DNA from: Sphingorhabdus rigui
GTDB lineage: Bacteria; Pseudomonadota; Alphaproteobacteria; Sphingomonadales; Sphingomonadaceae
NCBI RefSeq assembly: GCF_014196595.1
Contig: NZ_JACIEA010000002.1
Location: 432,573 to 496,572, forward strand
Direction: 5' to 3'
DNA length: 64,000 nt
Both the position numbers and the translations under genes were made by a program. The notes beneath the pieces are model-generated. The model worked only from the letters and a program-made list of their open reading frames with translations. It had not been told where the DNA came from and did not search any database. Shown here in pieces: positions 8,394 to 18,240 of the stretch. Numbering within the stretch: position 1 is the first letter of the stretch; each line of letters starts with the position of its first letter.

Positions 8394-9475
8394 GGCATCC
8401 TCATCGTAAGATCGACCAGCGTCGCGCCCGTCGCGTCTGTACGCGGTGTGGCGGTGATGGGGTAACCATCTTGCTGAATGGCGAGTAACGTCTGGTTGAT
8501 ATTGTCTGAACTGGGCGCAGCCAAAACGACCGTCAGAACGCCATCTTGGGCAAAGCGCATGTCACGCACCGATACATTGGGCGACGCTTTCACACTGCGC
8601 CACAATGCCGCCGATAATGGCGAAAAGCGCCCCTGCAATATGCCTTGTTTGCGCATGGCAGCAGCGAGTTGCACCTCCGCCTGATCAATATCGGTAATCG
8701 CCGGATCAACCTTTTGTGCCGCGGCAAGTGCGATGCTATTTTCGTTGCTGGTTGCGCTCCAATATTTCCCGAGCGTCACCAACATGGTCAGCGTGCTGAT
8801 CACAACAAGCGCGATGCACAGGCGCTTAATCCATTTCAACTGTTCTGCCGTTGCCCAGATGGACCGCACTTTCTTGGCAAAGATACCCTCGCGCAAATTT
8901 AGCAGCGGTTGCTGGCTCGCTGTCCAAAGCATTGTCCGCACTGTGTCCGCGTCCAAAGTCTCAACGGCGGTCTCGCCTGCAAAAATGCTGCGGAAAACAG
9001 GCTCATCCGGCATTGCAAATTGCGCACTGCGAAGGACGTTCAAACCTTCAAAATCGGCCGTGACGACCACGTCCGCAGGCGGATCAATTGCGAGGCCAAA
9101 GGGCAAAATAATGTCTGGATTCACGCCGTGCGCTGCTAGGCGATCCAATCCGCGCTGCATGACTTCGGGTGCAATTGTGGCTGTGACATAATTATCGCCA
9201 ACATGCTGCGCCGCGCTCGTGTGCACCAGTCCAAGTGATTGTTCGGCGGCGCGTAACTTGGCCACGCCTTCGGCTTGCCGCGGCTCCAGCCCTTGCAGCG
9301 AAAACCAGCTGCAGCGCACATCAGCAGGTGAGACCACAGCCATCACTGTTTCGTCATCCGCCGAAGGCATAAATTCGGACAATGCACCGGCATGTTGCCA
9401 CACGCCGTCCGTCACGCGGAAAAGTGCGGGATCATCGACGTCGGACGAAGGGAAGCGCAGGATGACGACGGTCAT
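8390..9475 (-). CDS. gspL: Type II secretion system protein L
   Basis: A 361-residue protein starting at the ATG at 9475, which overlaps the gspK stop in an ATGA; the frame runs on to 9499 but the overlap start fits the operon. The cytoplasmic actin-like half (about 1-225) binds GspE in the family. A single membrane helix follows (IALVVISTLTMLVTLGKYW), then a periplasmic ferredoxin-like domain of about 110 residues. GspL links the ATPase to the platform and the pseudopilus. Sequence conservation is low, as usual for GspL, so the call leans on architecture and position. Confidence 0.9.
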   Translation of the reverse strand: MTVVILRFPSSDVDDPALFRVTDGVWQHAGALSEFMPSADDETVMAVVSPADVRCSWFSLQGLEPRQAEGVAKLRAAEQSLGLVHTSAAQHVGDNYVTATIAPEVMQRGLDRLAAHGVNPDIILPFGLAIDPPADVVVTADFEGLNVLRSAQFAMPDEPVFRSIFAGETAVETLDADTVRTMLWTASQQPLLNLREGIFAKKVRSIWATAEQLKWIKRLCIALVVISTLTMLVTLGKYWSATSNENSIALAAAQKVDPAITDIDQAEVQLAAAMRKQGILQGRFSPLSAALWRSVKASPNVSVRDMRFAQDGVLTVVLAAPSSDNINQTLLAIQQDGYPITATPRTDATGATLVDLTMRMP

Positions 9476-10455
9476 TCCTCTTCCCCCCAACTGCGCCAAA
9501 TGACGCGCGCAGGCGCAGGCGAAGCGACGATCATCGATTCGCCAGCGAGCGCCAGTTCCCCAAGCGATACCCGTGTATCCAGCAAGAAATAATTGCTCGT
9601 CAGTTTTACCTGCCCTTGAACCAGAGGTGCCGGCTCCAACGCTGCCAGCTCGGGGGCAGCCCAGAATCGAATGAGGCTGCCATAGCCACTCGATGGCCGC
9701 TTGGCGAGATAGCTCCGTGCGGTCGCGATATTCAATTTACCTGGCGGGAAAAGCATCGCCAACAATGGCGCCTGTTCGGGCAACAAGGTATTAACGTTCA
9801 ACGGCGACAATATGGTTTCGGGCAGAACGCAAATCCAGTTCTGCAGCTTGCTATAAATGGCGGGGCTCACGCCTTTTACCGCGCGCAGTTCGCTCGGGTG
9901 GGCGAAAGGCCGATTGGCAACCATATAAGGCACAGGCGCGGCGCGGTACGCATCATCCTCAGCGCCATTCGGCAACGGTGTAATATCGCTATCGGCCCAA
10001 TCTGCTGCTGCAGCTGCGATTGCGCGAGCAGCATTCTCATCGGTACCAAGAACCACCAACAACGACGTCAACTGATCCTGACCCGCCGTGCTGGCCTGAT
10101 ATCGTTCCTCCGATTTTGTGACCAAACTATTGAGGTTAAAACAATTCCCGGCATCACGCACTGTCGCCGTTGCCGTACCGATGGGAATAGGCAGGCTTTG
10201 TGGTGCCCCCAGCCAGCCGCCTGCCAAAGTTGTCTGCGCAGCATCGCGTGCGACCAAGTCCTCAATCCGCGCCGCCGCAATCGATTCAGCGGCATAGGTA
10301 AACATCCGCGCCTGCGCCAAAGCATTACCATTGGTGGATAACTTGCTGGACAGCGTCAGCCTGTCCAGCGTCGTCGCTGCAATGACCGAAAGTACCGCGA
10401 CCATCAGCAAGACCGACAGCAATGCCGCGCCGCGTTCAGATGATTTGGGCAACAT
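9472..10455 (-). CDS. gspK: Type II secretion minor pseudopilin K
   Basis: A 327-residue minor pseudopilin. The leader is short and charged (MLPKSSERG) and cleavage by GspO is expected after Gly9, giving a mature start AALLSVLLMVAVLSVIAATT. Position 5 of the mature protein is Ser, not Glu, as is typical for GspK at the tip of the pseudopilus. The large globular insertion and helix-hairpin-helix-like segment (LRAVKGVSPAIYSKLQNW) fit the family. It starts at the last base of the gspJ stop and overlaps gspL by 4 bp. Confidence 0.93.
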   Translation of the reverse strand: MLPKSSERGAALLSVLLMVAVLSVIAATTLDRLTLSSKLSTNGNALAQARMFTYAAESIAAARIEDLVARDAAQTTLAGGWLGAPQSLPIPIGTATATVRDAGNCFNLNSLVTKSEERYQASTAGQDQLTSLLVVLGTDENAARAIAAAAADWADSDITPLPNGAEDDAYRAAPVPYMVANRPFAHPSELRAVKGVSPAIYSKLQNWICVLPETILSPLNVNTLLPEQAPLLAMLFPPGKLNIATARSYLAKRPSSGYGSLIRFWAAPELAALEPAPLVQGQVKLTSNYFLLDTRVSLGELALAGESMIVASPAPARVIWRSWGEEE

Positions 10456-11102
10456 CAGCCAGCCGCCCCTTCTTCTGCACTCGGCGTTGGCAAGATGCGT
10501 GTCTGCGGCCCTACAAGGAACAACATACGCTGTTCAGGCTTGCCCTTGACGGTAACCGTCAGGGCGATCGCGCGCGGCAAGGCGTTCGCATCGGTTGCGG
10601 TCCAATCGCTCCGCCATTGCCCTTTATCGTCGCGATATTCGGCGGTCGCTGAAACAACATCCTCAAGCATTGTTGCCGCGTCAGCAGGCGCAGCACCGTC
10701 CAGCATGGGCCAGCTTAGACGTTTCAACGCGCCGTTCTCAAGCACATAGGTCACGCGTTGTAGGCCCGCGCGGGGCGCGCCATCGAAATTGGACCAGCCG
10801 GCCCGCACCAGCCCGAATATCCCACCGGGCACAGTGGCATCGCCTTGGGTAAAGGCGGGCACGGGCTGTCCGGATTGGTCGCGCACCGGCCGCGCGATGG
10901 CTTGCGCAAGGTCTGCCTCCAGCGCGTTGGTCAGCCGTTGTGAAAGCGCCATTTCGCCAAGACGTTCTTTGACCGCAATTTGCGTGTCTGTGCCTGACCG
11001 CAGAAGCGTAACGCCCGCAACCGAAATGAGCGCAAAAATGGCCAGCGCCACAAGCAGCTCAATCAGCGTGAATCCCGCCTCCGATTGCCGCGCCGCATTC
11101 AT
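10455..11102 (-). CDS. gspJ: Type II secretion minor pseudopilin J
   Basis: A 215-residue minor pseudopilin. The prepilin leader ends EAG and the mature protein starts FTLIELLVALAIFALISVAG, with Glu5 present. The periplasmic domain of about 175 residues matches GspJ in length. In the family GspJ joins GspI and GspK at the pseudopilus tip. The ATG at 11102 overlaps the gspI stop by 4 bp. Confidence 0.93.
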   Translation of the reverse strand: MNAARQSEAGFTLIELLVALAIFALISVAGVTLLRSGTDTQIAVKERLGEMALSQRLTNALEADLAQAIARPVRDQSGQPVPAFTQGDATVPGGIFGLVRAGWSNFDGAPRAGLQRVTYVLENGALKRLSWPMLDGAAPADAATMLEDVVSATAEYRDDKGQWRSDWTATDANALPRAIALTVTVKGKPEQRMLFLVGPQTRILPTPSAEEGAAG

Positions 11103-11482
11103 TGTTCAACAGGCCTTGCGATCGTCAGACGCGCCTTACGCAAGGCCGCATTGCCGGTGCCGACAACGTCGATTTCGACCATCACGAGGCGCGTGTTGTC
11201 GGTCGGGCTTGCGGTTGCTGTCCAGCGCCAATTCTGGCCGCCATTCATTTCTTCGCCACGTGTTTCGCCTAAGGTTGGCGGCGCGGGGTTTGACAGGATT
11301 TCGACCGCCACATTGCGCGCCACTTGCCATGCCATGCTGCTGTCGCCCAAATTGGACGTGGAGCGCACCGAATAGCCCTGCAGGCGGACCATCGCCAGCG
11401 CAGCAAGGCTGAAAATCGCGAGCGCAACCATGATCTCCAACAATGTGAAGCCATTTTGTGTTGGTTGTGAATTACCGGACAA
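11099..11482 (-). CDS. gspI: Type II secretion minor pseudopilin I
   Basis: A 127-residue minor pseudopilin. I place the start at the TTG at 11482, because GGAG lies 9 bases before it and the leader then has 10 residues ending QNG, followed by FTLLEIMVALAIFSLAALAM with Glu5. A second TTG at 11512 would give a 20-residue leader and lies deeper in gspH. The start overlaps the end of gspH. GspI is the central member of the tip complex in the family. Confidence 0.9.
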   Translation of the reverse strand: MSGNSQPTQNGFTLLEIMVALAIFSLAALAMVRLQGYSVRSTSNLGDSSMAWQVARNVAVEILSNPAPPTLGETRGEEMNGGQNWRWTATASPTDNTRLVMVEIDVVGTGNAALRKARLTIARPVEQ

Positions 11483-11918
11483 TGCGCACGTCTCCGGTCG
11501 CGGCCAGCGCAAGTGTCACGGTCACCGCATCATGCTTTAGCGTAATATTGGCCGCGCTTGATGGCATGCCTGTGCTGTCGAAGGCGATGCGCATTTGCCG
11601 TGCACCAGCCATGTGCACAGAGGTACCGCTTTTCCAGTCTGTCGGCGTAAAGGGTGCCCCAGACAATGGTTGCCACGCGCCAGCATTCCGCGCCTCAAAA
11701 CCATAGCCCGACGGGCGCACGGTTACCGCCATGCTGCGCGACTGCAATATGGCGTGATCGCGCAAGGCGGCAACGCGCGCGGCAAATTGCTCCGCCTCGT
11801 CGCGTGCACCGCGATCGGTTGACTGCACCGTCATGACGACGGCTGCACTCGCAATGCCGATGATGAAAATAACCACCATCAGTTCCACCAAAGTGAAACC
11901 CCGTTCATCCGCTTTCAT
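11472..11918 (-). CDS. gspH: Type II secretion minor pseudopilin H
   Basis: A 148-residue minor pseudopilin. The frame is open far upstream into gspG, but the ATG at 11918 gives a compact leader (MKADERG) before FTLVELMVVIFIIGIASAAV. Cleavage is expected after Gly7, and Glu5 is present. The Shine-Dalgarno sequence is weak; the start lies 19 bp after the gspG stop. The remaining 120 residues form the GspH-type beta domain. Confidence 0.92.
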   Translation of the reverse strand: MKADERGFTLVELMVVIFIIGIASAAVVMTVQSTDRGARDEAEQFAARVAALRDHAILQSRSMAVTVRPSGYGFEARNAGAWQPLSGAPFTPTDWKSGTSVHMAGARQMRIAFDSTGMPSSAANITLKHDAVTVTLALAATGDVRIVR

Positions 11919-11937
11919 ATGAGGATGGATTGACGGC

Positions 11938-12414
11938 TTAGTCGCCGTAAATATCAGCATTTTCATTCTCGCCACCCGGCGCGCCATCGGCACCAAGCGA
12001 GTAGATGTCAAAGGCGCCGTTCTTGCCCGGCATTGTATATTGGTAAGGGCGGTTCCACGGATCCGACGGCAGTTTTTTGATATAACCCGCGCTGCGCATG
12101 CCTGCAGCGGCAGGCGGCGTGACCAATGCCTGCAATCCGGCACCAGCATCTGGATAGGTCAGATTATCCAAACGATATGTCTCAAGCGCTTGTCCCAAGA
12201 CAGCTATGTCAGCCTTTGCCTTTTGCACCATCGCCTTGTCTTGATTGGGCAAGACATTGAGGGCGACGATGGTCGTCAGCAGCGCGAGAATGAACAATGT
12301 CACCATCATTTCGACCAAGGTGAAGCCATTACGCTGTGCCGCCGCAGCCTTACGGCTAAATTTCGCCGACGGACGGCTTGTGTCAGTGAAAAGATTATAA
12401 ATGATGCGGAGCAT
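11938..12414 (-). CDS. gspG: Type II secretion major pseudopilin G
   Basis: A 158-residue major pseudopilin that builds the periplasmic pseudopilus. The leader is long for the family (29 residues, ending RNG), followed by FTLVEMMVTLFILALLTTIV with Glu5. The C-terminus holds the calcium-binding loop region with SLGADGAPGGENENADIYGD, a strong GspG signature. It begins 2 bp after the gspF stop. The long leader may mean that translation starts later, but no later ATG precedes the leader Gly. Confidence 0.95.
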   Translation of the reverse strand: MLRIIYNLFTDTSRPSAKFSRKAAAAQRNGFTLVEMMVTLFILALLTTIVALNVLPNQDKAMVQKAKADIAVLGQALETYRLDNLTYPDAGAGLQALVTPPAAAGMRSAGYIKKLPSDPWNRPYQYTMPGKNGAFDIYSLGADGAPGGENENADIYGD

Positions 12415-12416
12415 GA

Positions 12417-13634
12417 CTAAAGTCCCGTGAGGTTTTGGAGTTGAAGTATCGGCAGCAAAATTGCCAAAATGATGACAGCGACGACACCGCCCATTGCAAC
12501 GATGATGAGCGGTTCAAGAAGCGATAAAGCGGTGCTGGTGAAATTATCAAATTCGCGCTCAAGATATTCCGCCGCGCGTTCGAGCATTATATCCAACTGC
12601 CCGGCGCTCTCGCCGCTTGCGGTCAAATATACCAGCAGCGGTGGGAAAACCCCGCTTGTACGCATCGCACCCGACAGACTGCCCCCGCTCCGCACCGATT
12701 CGACGATATCGTCATTGGCGGCGGAGAGCACTTTATTGCGAATGGTGCCGCCCGTCAGGCGTAGGCCCTCCAGCAACGGCAAGCGGCTAGCGACCATTGT
12801 TGCCAAGGTGCGCGCCATGCGCGCAGCATGCAAGTTGCGCAGCAGCTTCCCAAGCAACGGAATGCGCAGCACCGTGCGGTCCACCGACAAGCGGAACGCC
12901 GGCCGCTTAAGCGCTTGCACAAACAGCAAGCCCCCAAGGACAAAGGCGATGATAATCACCCAATAATAATTCGCCAAAAACGCCGATATGCCGATGACGA
13001 TGCGCGTAATCAGCGGCAGTTGCTGGTCGACATTGTCAAACTGTTCAACAACACGCGGGACCACCGAGACCATGAGCCCCATCACCACCAGAATCGCAAC
13101 CAGTGACAAAATCGCCGGATAGGCCAGCGCACCAATCAACTTGCCGCGCATCTCGGCCTGCCGTTCAAGCAATATCGCGAGACGTTCCGTAATAAGCGGC
13201 AATGTGCCCGCCCCCTCGCCCGCGGCAATCATTGCGCGGTATAATGGGGGAAAGCTGTTGCCTTCACGGCGCATGGCTTCGGACAGGCGCTGTCCCTCGA
13301 CCACGCCTGCATGCACTTCGGTCAGTATCTTCCGGACATGTGGCTGTTCGCTCTGACGGCTGATCGTCCGCAACGCTTCCTCCAGCGGAGAAACCTGCGC
13401 CAATGACGACAATTGCCGGGTAAACAAAGTGAGCTGCTTGGCATTCAAACGCGGCTGCCGCTTAATCGGCAGGCTGGCGAGGACAGGCGCGCGCGCGGGT
13501 GCTGGCGCGACGCTCACAATATATAGATCCTTCGATATAAGGCGATCGCGCGCCGCATCGTCATTGGCAGCAGTTATCCGCCCGCGTTGCTCGCGGCCAT
13601 CCGGGTCAATCGCATGATATGCGAAGTCAGGCAT
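12417..13634 (-). CDS. gspF: Type II secretion inner-membrane platform protein F
   Basis: A 405-residue polytopic protein, exactly the family length. Two repeated GspF domains (about 70-193 and 270-395) surround three membrane helices. Typical elements are the LFTRQLSSL start of the first domain and the FPPLYRAMIAAGE and FPPLLVYLTASGE repeat pair. GspF forms the membrane platform core with GspL and GspM. It overlaps gspE by 8 bp. Confidence 0.96.
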   Translation of the reverse strand: MPDFAYHAIDPDGREQRGRITAANDDAARDRLISKDLYIVSVAPAPARAPVLASLPIKRQPRLNAKQLTLFTRQLSSLAQVSPLEEALRTISRQSEQPHVRKILTEVHAGVVEGQRLSEAMRREGNSFPPLYRAMIAAGEGAGTLPLITERLAILLERQAEMRGKLIGALAYPAILSLVAILVVMGLMVSVVPRVVEQFDNVDQQLPLITRIVIGISAFLANYYWVIIIAFVLGGLLFVQALKRPAFRLSVDRTVLRIPLLGKLLRNLHAARMARTLATMVASRLPLLEGLRLTGGTIRNKVLSAANDDIVESVRSGGSLSGAMRTSGVFPPLLVYLTASGESAGQLDIMLERAAEYLEREFDNFTSTALSLLEPLIIVAMGGVVAVIILAILLPILQLQNLTGL

Positions 13635-15183
13635 CTACAATGTCTTCGCGGCGCGAAATTCGGATCGCTTCCTGAGGGGTCGTATGACCGGCGCGAACAA
13701 GCTTGCGTGCAGCCGCGCTGAGATTGGGTTGATTAACAAAGGCATGTCGCGCCAAAATTGCTTCGTCGCCACCATCGTTGATGAGACGGCGAATGGTGTC
13801 ATCGACACGGACCGCTTCAAACACCCCGATGCGACCCTGGAACCCTGTGTTGTTGCACTCTGGGCAACCGACGGCCTTGTAGACCGCTGTCCCCTTGTCA
13901 AAGCCCAACAACGACGCCGCGTTACCATCGGCCTGAACTGTTTCGCGGCAGCTTGGGCATAGACGGCGCACCAATCGCTGGGCGACGACAGCACGCAAGG
14001 TTGAGGCGAGCAGGAATGGCTCAACCTTCATATCGCGCATACGCGTGATCGCACCGAGTGCATCGTTGGTATGCACGGTGGTGAGCACGAGGTGCCCCGT
14101 CAACGCAGCCTGCACGGCGATATCGGCCGTCTCACGATCGCGGATTTCGCCGACCATGACGACATCGGGATCCTGACGCAAAATGGCGCGCAGTCCTGCG
14201 GCAAAAGTCATCCCGACTTTGGAATTTACCTGTGTCTGGCCAATGCCATCCACCGCATATTCCACGGGATCTTCCACCGTCAAAATATTGCGTGTTCCGT
14301 CGTTCAAGCTCTTCAGACCGGCATATAAGGTCGTCGTTTTACCCGACCCCGTTGGCCCTGTGACCAAGATGATGCCATTGGGTTCAGCCAATGCTTCATG
14401 TAGGATTTTTAGCGTTTCTTCCGACATGCCAAGCAAATCGAGCGAAATGCCGGCATTTTCCTTATCGAGAATACGCATGACCACACGCTCGCCTGCACGG
14501 CTTGGCAGGGTCGACACACGCACATCGACAAGCTTGCCACCCAGCGTCAGACCGATGCGGCCATCCTGCGGAATGCGGCGTTCAGCGATGTCGAGGCGCG
14601 CCATGACCTTGATACGGCTGACGACAACCGGTGCGACATTAGCAGGCAAGCGGAGGCGTTCCTGCAACACGCCGTCGGCGCGCATGCGAATGACAAGGCC
14701 CGTTTCATATGGCTCGACGTGAATATCGGATACGCCCTGGCGGACAGCCTCAGCAATGATGCCGTTGATTAACCGGATAACCGGCGCGTCATCGGCGCTG
14801 TCGAGCAAATCGTCCGCGCTCGGCAACATATCCGACAGCAAATCGCCGTCATTGGCGCCGATTGAACCAGCCATCGCCGCGGCGCTGCCGTCCATCGCGT
14901 AATGGTCGGACAAATAACGGTCAAAGGTCGCATTGTCGGCCATTTCGACATCAAATGGCATCGACAGATAGCGCCGGACCTCAAGCAACATCAACGGATC
15001 AGCGCCCTCACGCATCGCCACCACAATGCGACCATCGCTTTCATGCCGCAGCACCAGACCATGCGCCTTGGCAAAGGCATAAGGTAAATCGACCAGAGGT
15101 GCGATCAAAGCCGGTGCAATGGCGACGTCTGGCTCGACCGGTATATTGGATGCTTGCTCGGTTGTCTCCTCGTGCGATGTCAT
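13627..15183 (-). CDS. gspE: Type II secretion assembly ATPase E
   Basis: A 518-residue cytoplasmic hexameric ATPase that powers pseudopilus assembly. N-terminal GspE domains (about 1-150) precede the motor: Walker A GPTGSGKTTTLYAGL, an Asp box (TVEDPVEY), Walker B (DPDVVMVGEIRD) and a His box (GHLVLTTVHTNDA). The tetracysteine zinc module (LCPSC and CPECNNTGF) is complete. Nothing is missing. It overlaps gspD and gspF by a few bases. Confidence 0.97.
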   Translation of the reverse strand: MTSHEETTEQASNIPVEPDVAIAPALIAPLVDLPYAFAKAHGLVLRHESDGRIVVAMREGADPLMLLEVRRYLSMPFDVEMADNATFDRYLSDHYAMDGSAAAMAGSIGANDGDLLSDMLPSADDLLDSADDAPVIRLINGIIAEAVRQGVSDIHVEPYETGLVIRMRADGVLQERLRLPANVAPVVVSRIKVMARLDIAERRIPQDGRIGLTLGGKLVDVRVSTLPSRAGERVVMRILDKENAGISLDLLGMSEETLKILHEALAEPNGIILVTGPTGSGKTTTLYAGLKSLNDGTRNILTVEDPVEYAVDGIGQTQVNSKVGMTFAAGLRAILRQDPDVVMVGEIRDRETADIAVQAALTGHLVLTTVHTNDALGAITRMRDMKVEPFLLASTLRAVVAQRLVRRLCPSCRETVQADGNAASLLGFDKGTAVYKAVGCPECNNTGFQGRIGVFEAVRVDDTIRRLINDGGDEAILARHAFVNQPNLSAAARKLVRAGHTTPQEAIRISRREDIVDA

Positions 15184-17369
15184 GATTGCGGATCCCCAGT
15201 GGCGGAAGAGACCGCGCTTGCGGGAACCTCCGCCGGTTGCAACGGGCCACCTGTCTGGGGCCGCGTCAAATTGCCATCAGCACCGATCATGATGTCATTT
15301 GTCCGCACATCCGGCGCAACGGGCGGCACAGTGCCCATATAATCGCGCAGCAATTCGTCGATGCTTGGTTCGGCATCTGGATTGCGCGTCAACTGCATGT
15401 CGCGGACATAGTCATAACGTCGGGCCGTCAACTGGTCGCCATCTTCGCGGCTACGCAAGATGGTCGGCCTAATGAAGACCATCAAATTGGTTTTGCTGCG
15501 GCTGCGGCTGCGTGATTTGAACAGTTCGCCAATGAGCGGAATGTCACTCAACAGCGGGATACGCTCAATGGTGCGGCGTTCATCGTCATTGAGCAAGCCA
15601 CCAATGGCCAGCAATTGGCCGTCGCCAACGGTCAATGTCGTTTCAAACTCGCGCTTGTTGAGGATGAGGTCGCTGGAACGCGATGACACCGGCCCTGCAA
15701 CGCTCGACACTTCCTGTTTAAGGAACAGCTTCACGTCGCCCTGCGCGTTCACTTGCGGGGTCACCTCAAGCTTGATGCCCACTTCCTGACGCTGAACCGT
15801 CCGGAAGGCGTTTTCGAAATTGGCGGATAATTGCTCGCCGCTGCTCACGGGCACTTCTTGCCCGACGAGGAACTTCGCCTTTTGGTTATTCAGCGTCACA
15901 ATATGCGGCGTCGCCAGCAAGTTGGACTCGGTGTCCGCCGCAATCGCATTGATAATCGTGCCAAAGATCGCATTCTTACCGATATCCAGCGCAAAACCAC
16001 CAAAGCCGCCAGTAGCGCTCAGGATCGACGCCGCCGCTGCTTCCTGAAGGCTGTCACCCAGCGCGCTATTCGTCGCAGTCGTGGTCGTATTGCCATTCAC
16101 CGTCGTCGTGGTGCGCGTCAGTTCTTCGGCACCAATTGCGCCCGCAATCGTCAGGATATTGGGTGAAGCGTTGGCGTAATTTGTCGCCGCAAATGGCGCG
16201 TCCTTGCCACCGACGAGGAATTGTACGCCAAGCTTTTTCGCCGCTTCATTGCCGATTTCGACAACGATTGCCTCAACCAAAACCTGTTCGGGCCGTGTGT
16301 CCAGCTGACGGATGAGCTCGCCCAACGTGCGTTGCATTTCGGGGTTTGCCGCGATGATAAGGGCGTTGGTGCCTTCATAGCGGGTCACCACAACGGGGCC
16401 ACGGCCACCAATGCCATTGGGGCCGGTTCCCGACGAAGATGCAACGATAGGCGCAACGACAGCGGCAGCGCCGCCGCCTGCAGCTGGCGCAGAAACAGGT
16501 GGCACGTTACTAGATACAGACGATCCGCTCTGCCCGCCAATCAACGACTGGACGGTCTCCAGCAAGGTAGCGGCGTTGGCATGCTCAAGCCGGTACACGC
16601 GAATTTCGGCGCCTGATTGTGCGCGCGCATCCAATTCTTTGGCCATCGCAGCAAAGCGCGCAACCGACGTCGGGTCACCACGCAGGGCAATGGCGTTGCT
16701 GCTGTCAATGGCCGCGATGGAAACAGGCGGCCTCGCGCCCTCGCCGCCGCCTTGACCAGCCAGCGCCTGAAGTGCGGTGGCTATTTCACGCGCACCGGCG
16801 TTATCGAGTGCGACGATCTGCGTCGCTGCGCTGTCGCGGTCAATCTGGCGGAGCAAATCGCGGATGCGGCCAATATTGTCGGCATAATCGGCGACCACAA
16901 GGCTGTTCGCGCTTTTGTTGGCCGTCAACGAACCTTCGCGGCTTATCAATGGACGCAGCGTTTCAACGGCTGAGGTGGCATCAATTGAGCGAAGGCGGAA
17001 TACTTCCGTCACAAATTGGCTTGATGTTGCGGACCGGCTACCGACGCGTGTCGGTTGCGTTGCGGCGCCGTCGGAAGGTTGGATCCGGTAACCACCGCCA
17101 CGAATGGGAATCGCGACAAGGCCGTTTGCGCGCAGTGTCGAGAGGAACACCTCAAAATATTCCGAACGCGACAATGGCCGGTCCGTAACCACCGATACCT
17201 TCCCATTCACGCGGCCATCGACAATGAACGTCTGTCCGGTGACGCGGGCCGCATCCTGAACAAAGGCACGGATATCGGCATCACGCACATTCAATGTCTG
17301 CTGCGCGGCGATAGGCTGGGCAAAAACAAGCGCGCTGCATGCCAGCAAAAGGGTAAATTTACGGATCAC
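15180..17369 (-). CDS. gspD: Type II secretion outer-membrane secretin D
   Basis: A 729-residue secretin that forms the outer-membrane gate. A signal peptide (about residues 1-22, ending IAAQ) is followed by the N0 domain (LNVRDADIRAFVQDAARVTG), N1-N3 domains to about 390, and the secretin domain with the VEAIVVEIGNEAAKKLGVQF start and the gate region VPVSSGEQ. The C-terminal tail carries the LMVFIRPTILR strand typical for GspD. No pilotin gene is seen nearby. It overlaps gspC and gspE. Confidence 0.97.
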   Translation of the reverse strand: MIRKFTLLLACSALVFAQPIAAQQTLNVRDADIRAFVQDAARVTGQTFIVDGRVNGKVSVVTDRPLSRSEYFEVFLSTLRANGLVAIPIRGGGYRIQPSDGAATQPTRVGSRSATSSQFVTEVFRLRSIDATSAVETLRPLISREGSLTANKSANSLVVADYADNIGRIRDLLRQIDRDSAATQIVALDNAGAREIATALQALAGQGGGEGARPPVSIAAIDSSNAIALRGDPTSVARFAAMAKELDARAQSGAEIRVYRLEHANAATLLETVQSLIGGQSGSSVSSNVPPVSAPAAGGGAAAVVAPIVASSSGTGPNGIGGRGPVVVTRYEGTNALIIAANPEMQRTLGELIRQLDTRPEQVLVEAIVVEIGNEAAKKLGVQFLVGGKDAPFAATNYANASPNILTIAGAIGAEELTRTTTTVNGNTTTTATNSALGDSLQEAAAASILSATGGFGGFALDIGKNAIFGTIINAIAADTESNLLATPHIVTLNNQKAKFLVGQEVPVSSGEQLSANFENAFRTVQRQEVGIKLEVTPQVNAQGDVKLFLKQEVSSVAGPVSSRSSDLILNKREFETTLTVGDGQLLAIGGLLNDDERRTIERIPLLSDIPLIGELFKSRSRSRSKTNLMVFIRPTILRSREDGDQLTARRYDYVRDMQLTRNPDAEPSIDELLRDYMGTVPPVAPDVRTNDIMIGADGNLTRPQTGGPLQPAEVPASAVSSATGDPQS

Positions 17370-18184
17370 GGTTGTTCCAGATTTAGAGCAATGGGGACCT
17401 TTGCGCCGCCGCGTTCAACTTCAACGCTTAAGCGGGCTCCGGGCCTGATTTGAGAAGCAATGTCAGCCGCCGAAGATACCGGACGGCCGTTTATGCCAAC
17501 GACAATGTCGCCAGCCTGAAATCCGGCGAGGCGCAACATCGTGCCATCATCGCGGGCTTGCAGAACGAGACCGGTGACCCTGCCCCCTTCATTACGCGGC
17601 GCAAAGCCGATCGATTTCTGAAGCGTCTCGGCATTCAGGCCGACGCCTCCGCCGGGCGCCATTGGCGTGGCTGACGTGCCTGATGCAGGCGGACCAACCG
17701 TTTCCGCAGGCACCGACTGATCGAGATATAGCGATTCTTTGACGCCGCCGCGCGACAAAATGACATGGTCAAAGGCAACGGAATCCAAAGTTACGCCGGG
17801 CGCGACTTCTTCGCCAATGGCAAAACTGTTCTGCACGCCATCTTCACCAGCGATGATAGCCGAACCACCGCCCGAGCTTTCATTGGTGCGGACGCCGAAC
17901 AATGTCAGGCTTAACGATGTGACATTCCGGGTGGAATCTGCGGCCGCGTCATTGCGAAAAAACGGGTCAAATCCGGCAAATAGCGCCAAACGGGCGGACT
18001 GTGGTACCACATTGACCGACGGCGCACGCCAGTCATTGACTGGACCAACGGGCGTTATCAATATCCAGAACAGACGCGCCGTTTGAACGGCGGTCAATGT
18101 GGCCAGAACGCCAAGAATCAGGCGACCGGCGGACACAGAACTTAAGCGGTGCGACTGCGCTTTAACCCTTTCTGCCCATGTCAT
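17366..18184 (-). CDS. gspC: Type II secretion inner-membrane protein C
   Basis: A 272-residue bitopic protein. I take the ATG at 18184; the open frame extends to 18322, but that part runs through the regulatory region. A membrane helix (about residues 20-45) leads into the homology region that contacts GspD, and a PDZ-like domain closes the protein (GFQAGDIVVGINGRPV). It is the first gene of the 13-gene gsp operon. A candidate -10 (TATCAT, 18217-18222) and four PhoB-type half-sites lie just upstream, so expression under phosphate limitation is predicted. Confidence 0.92.
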   Translation of the reverse strand: MTWAERVKAQSHRLSSVSAGRLILGVLATLTAVQTARLFWILITPVGPVNDWRAPSVNVVPQSARLALFAGFDPFFRNDAAADSTRNVTSLSLTLFGVRTNESSGGGSAIIAGEDGVQNSFAIGEEVAPGVTLDSVAFDHVILSRGGVKESLYLDQSVPAETVGPPASGTSATPMAPGGGVGLNAETLQKSIGFAPRNEGGRVTGLVLQARDDGTMLRLAGFQAGDIVVGINGRPVSSAADIASQIRPGARLSVEVERGGAKVPIALNLEQP

Positions 18185-18240
18185 TGCCACTGAATCCCCC
18201 CGGACGAATCCGCTTGATGATACCGCCCTAACGCGCGGCT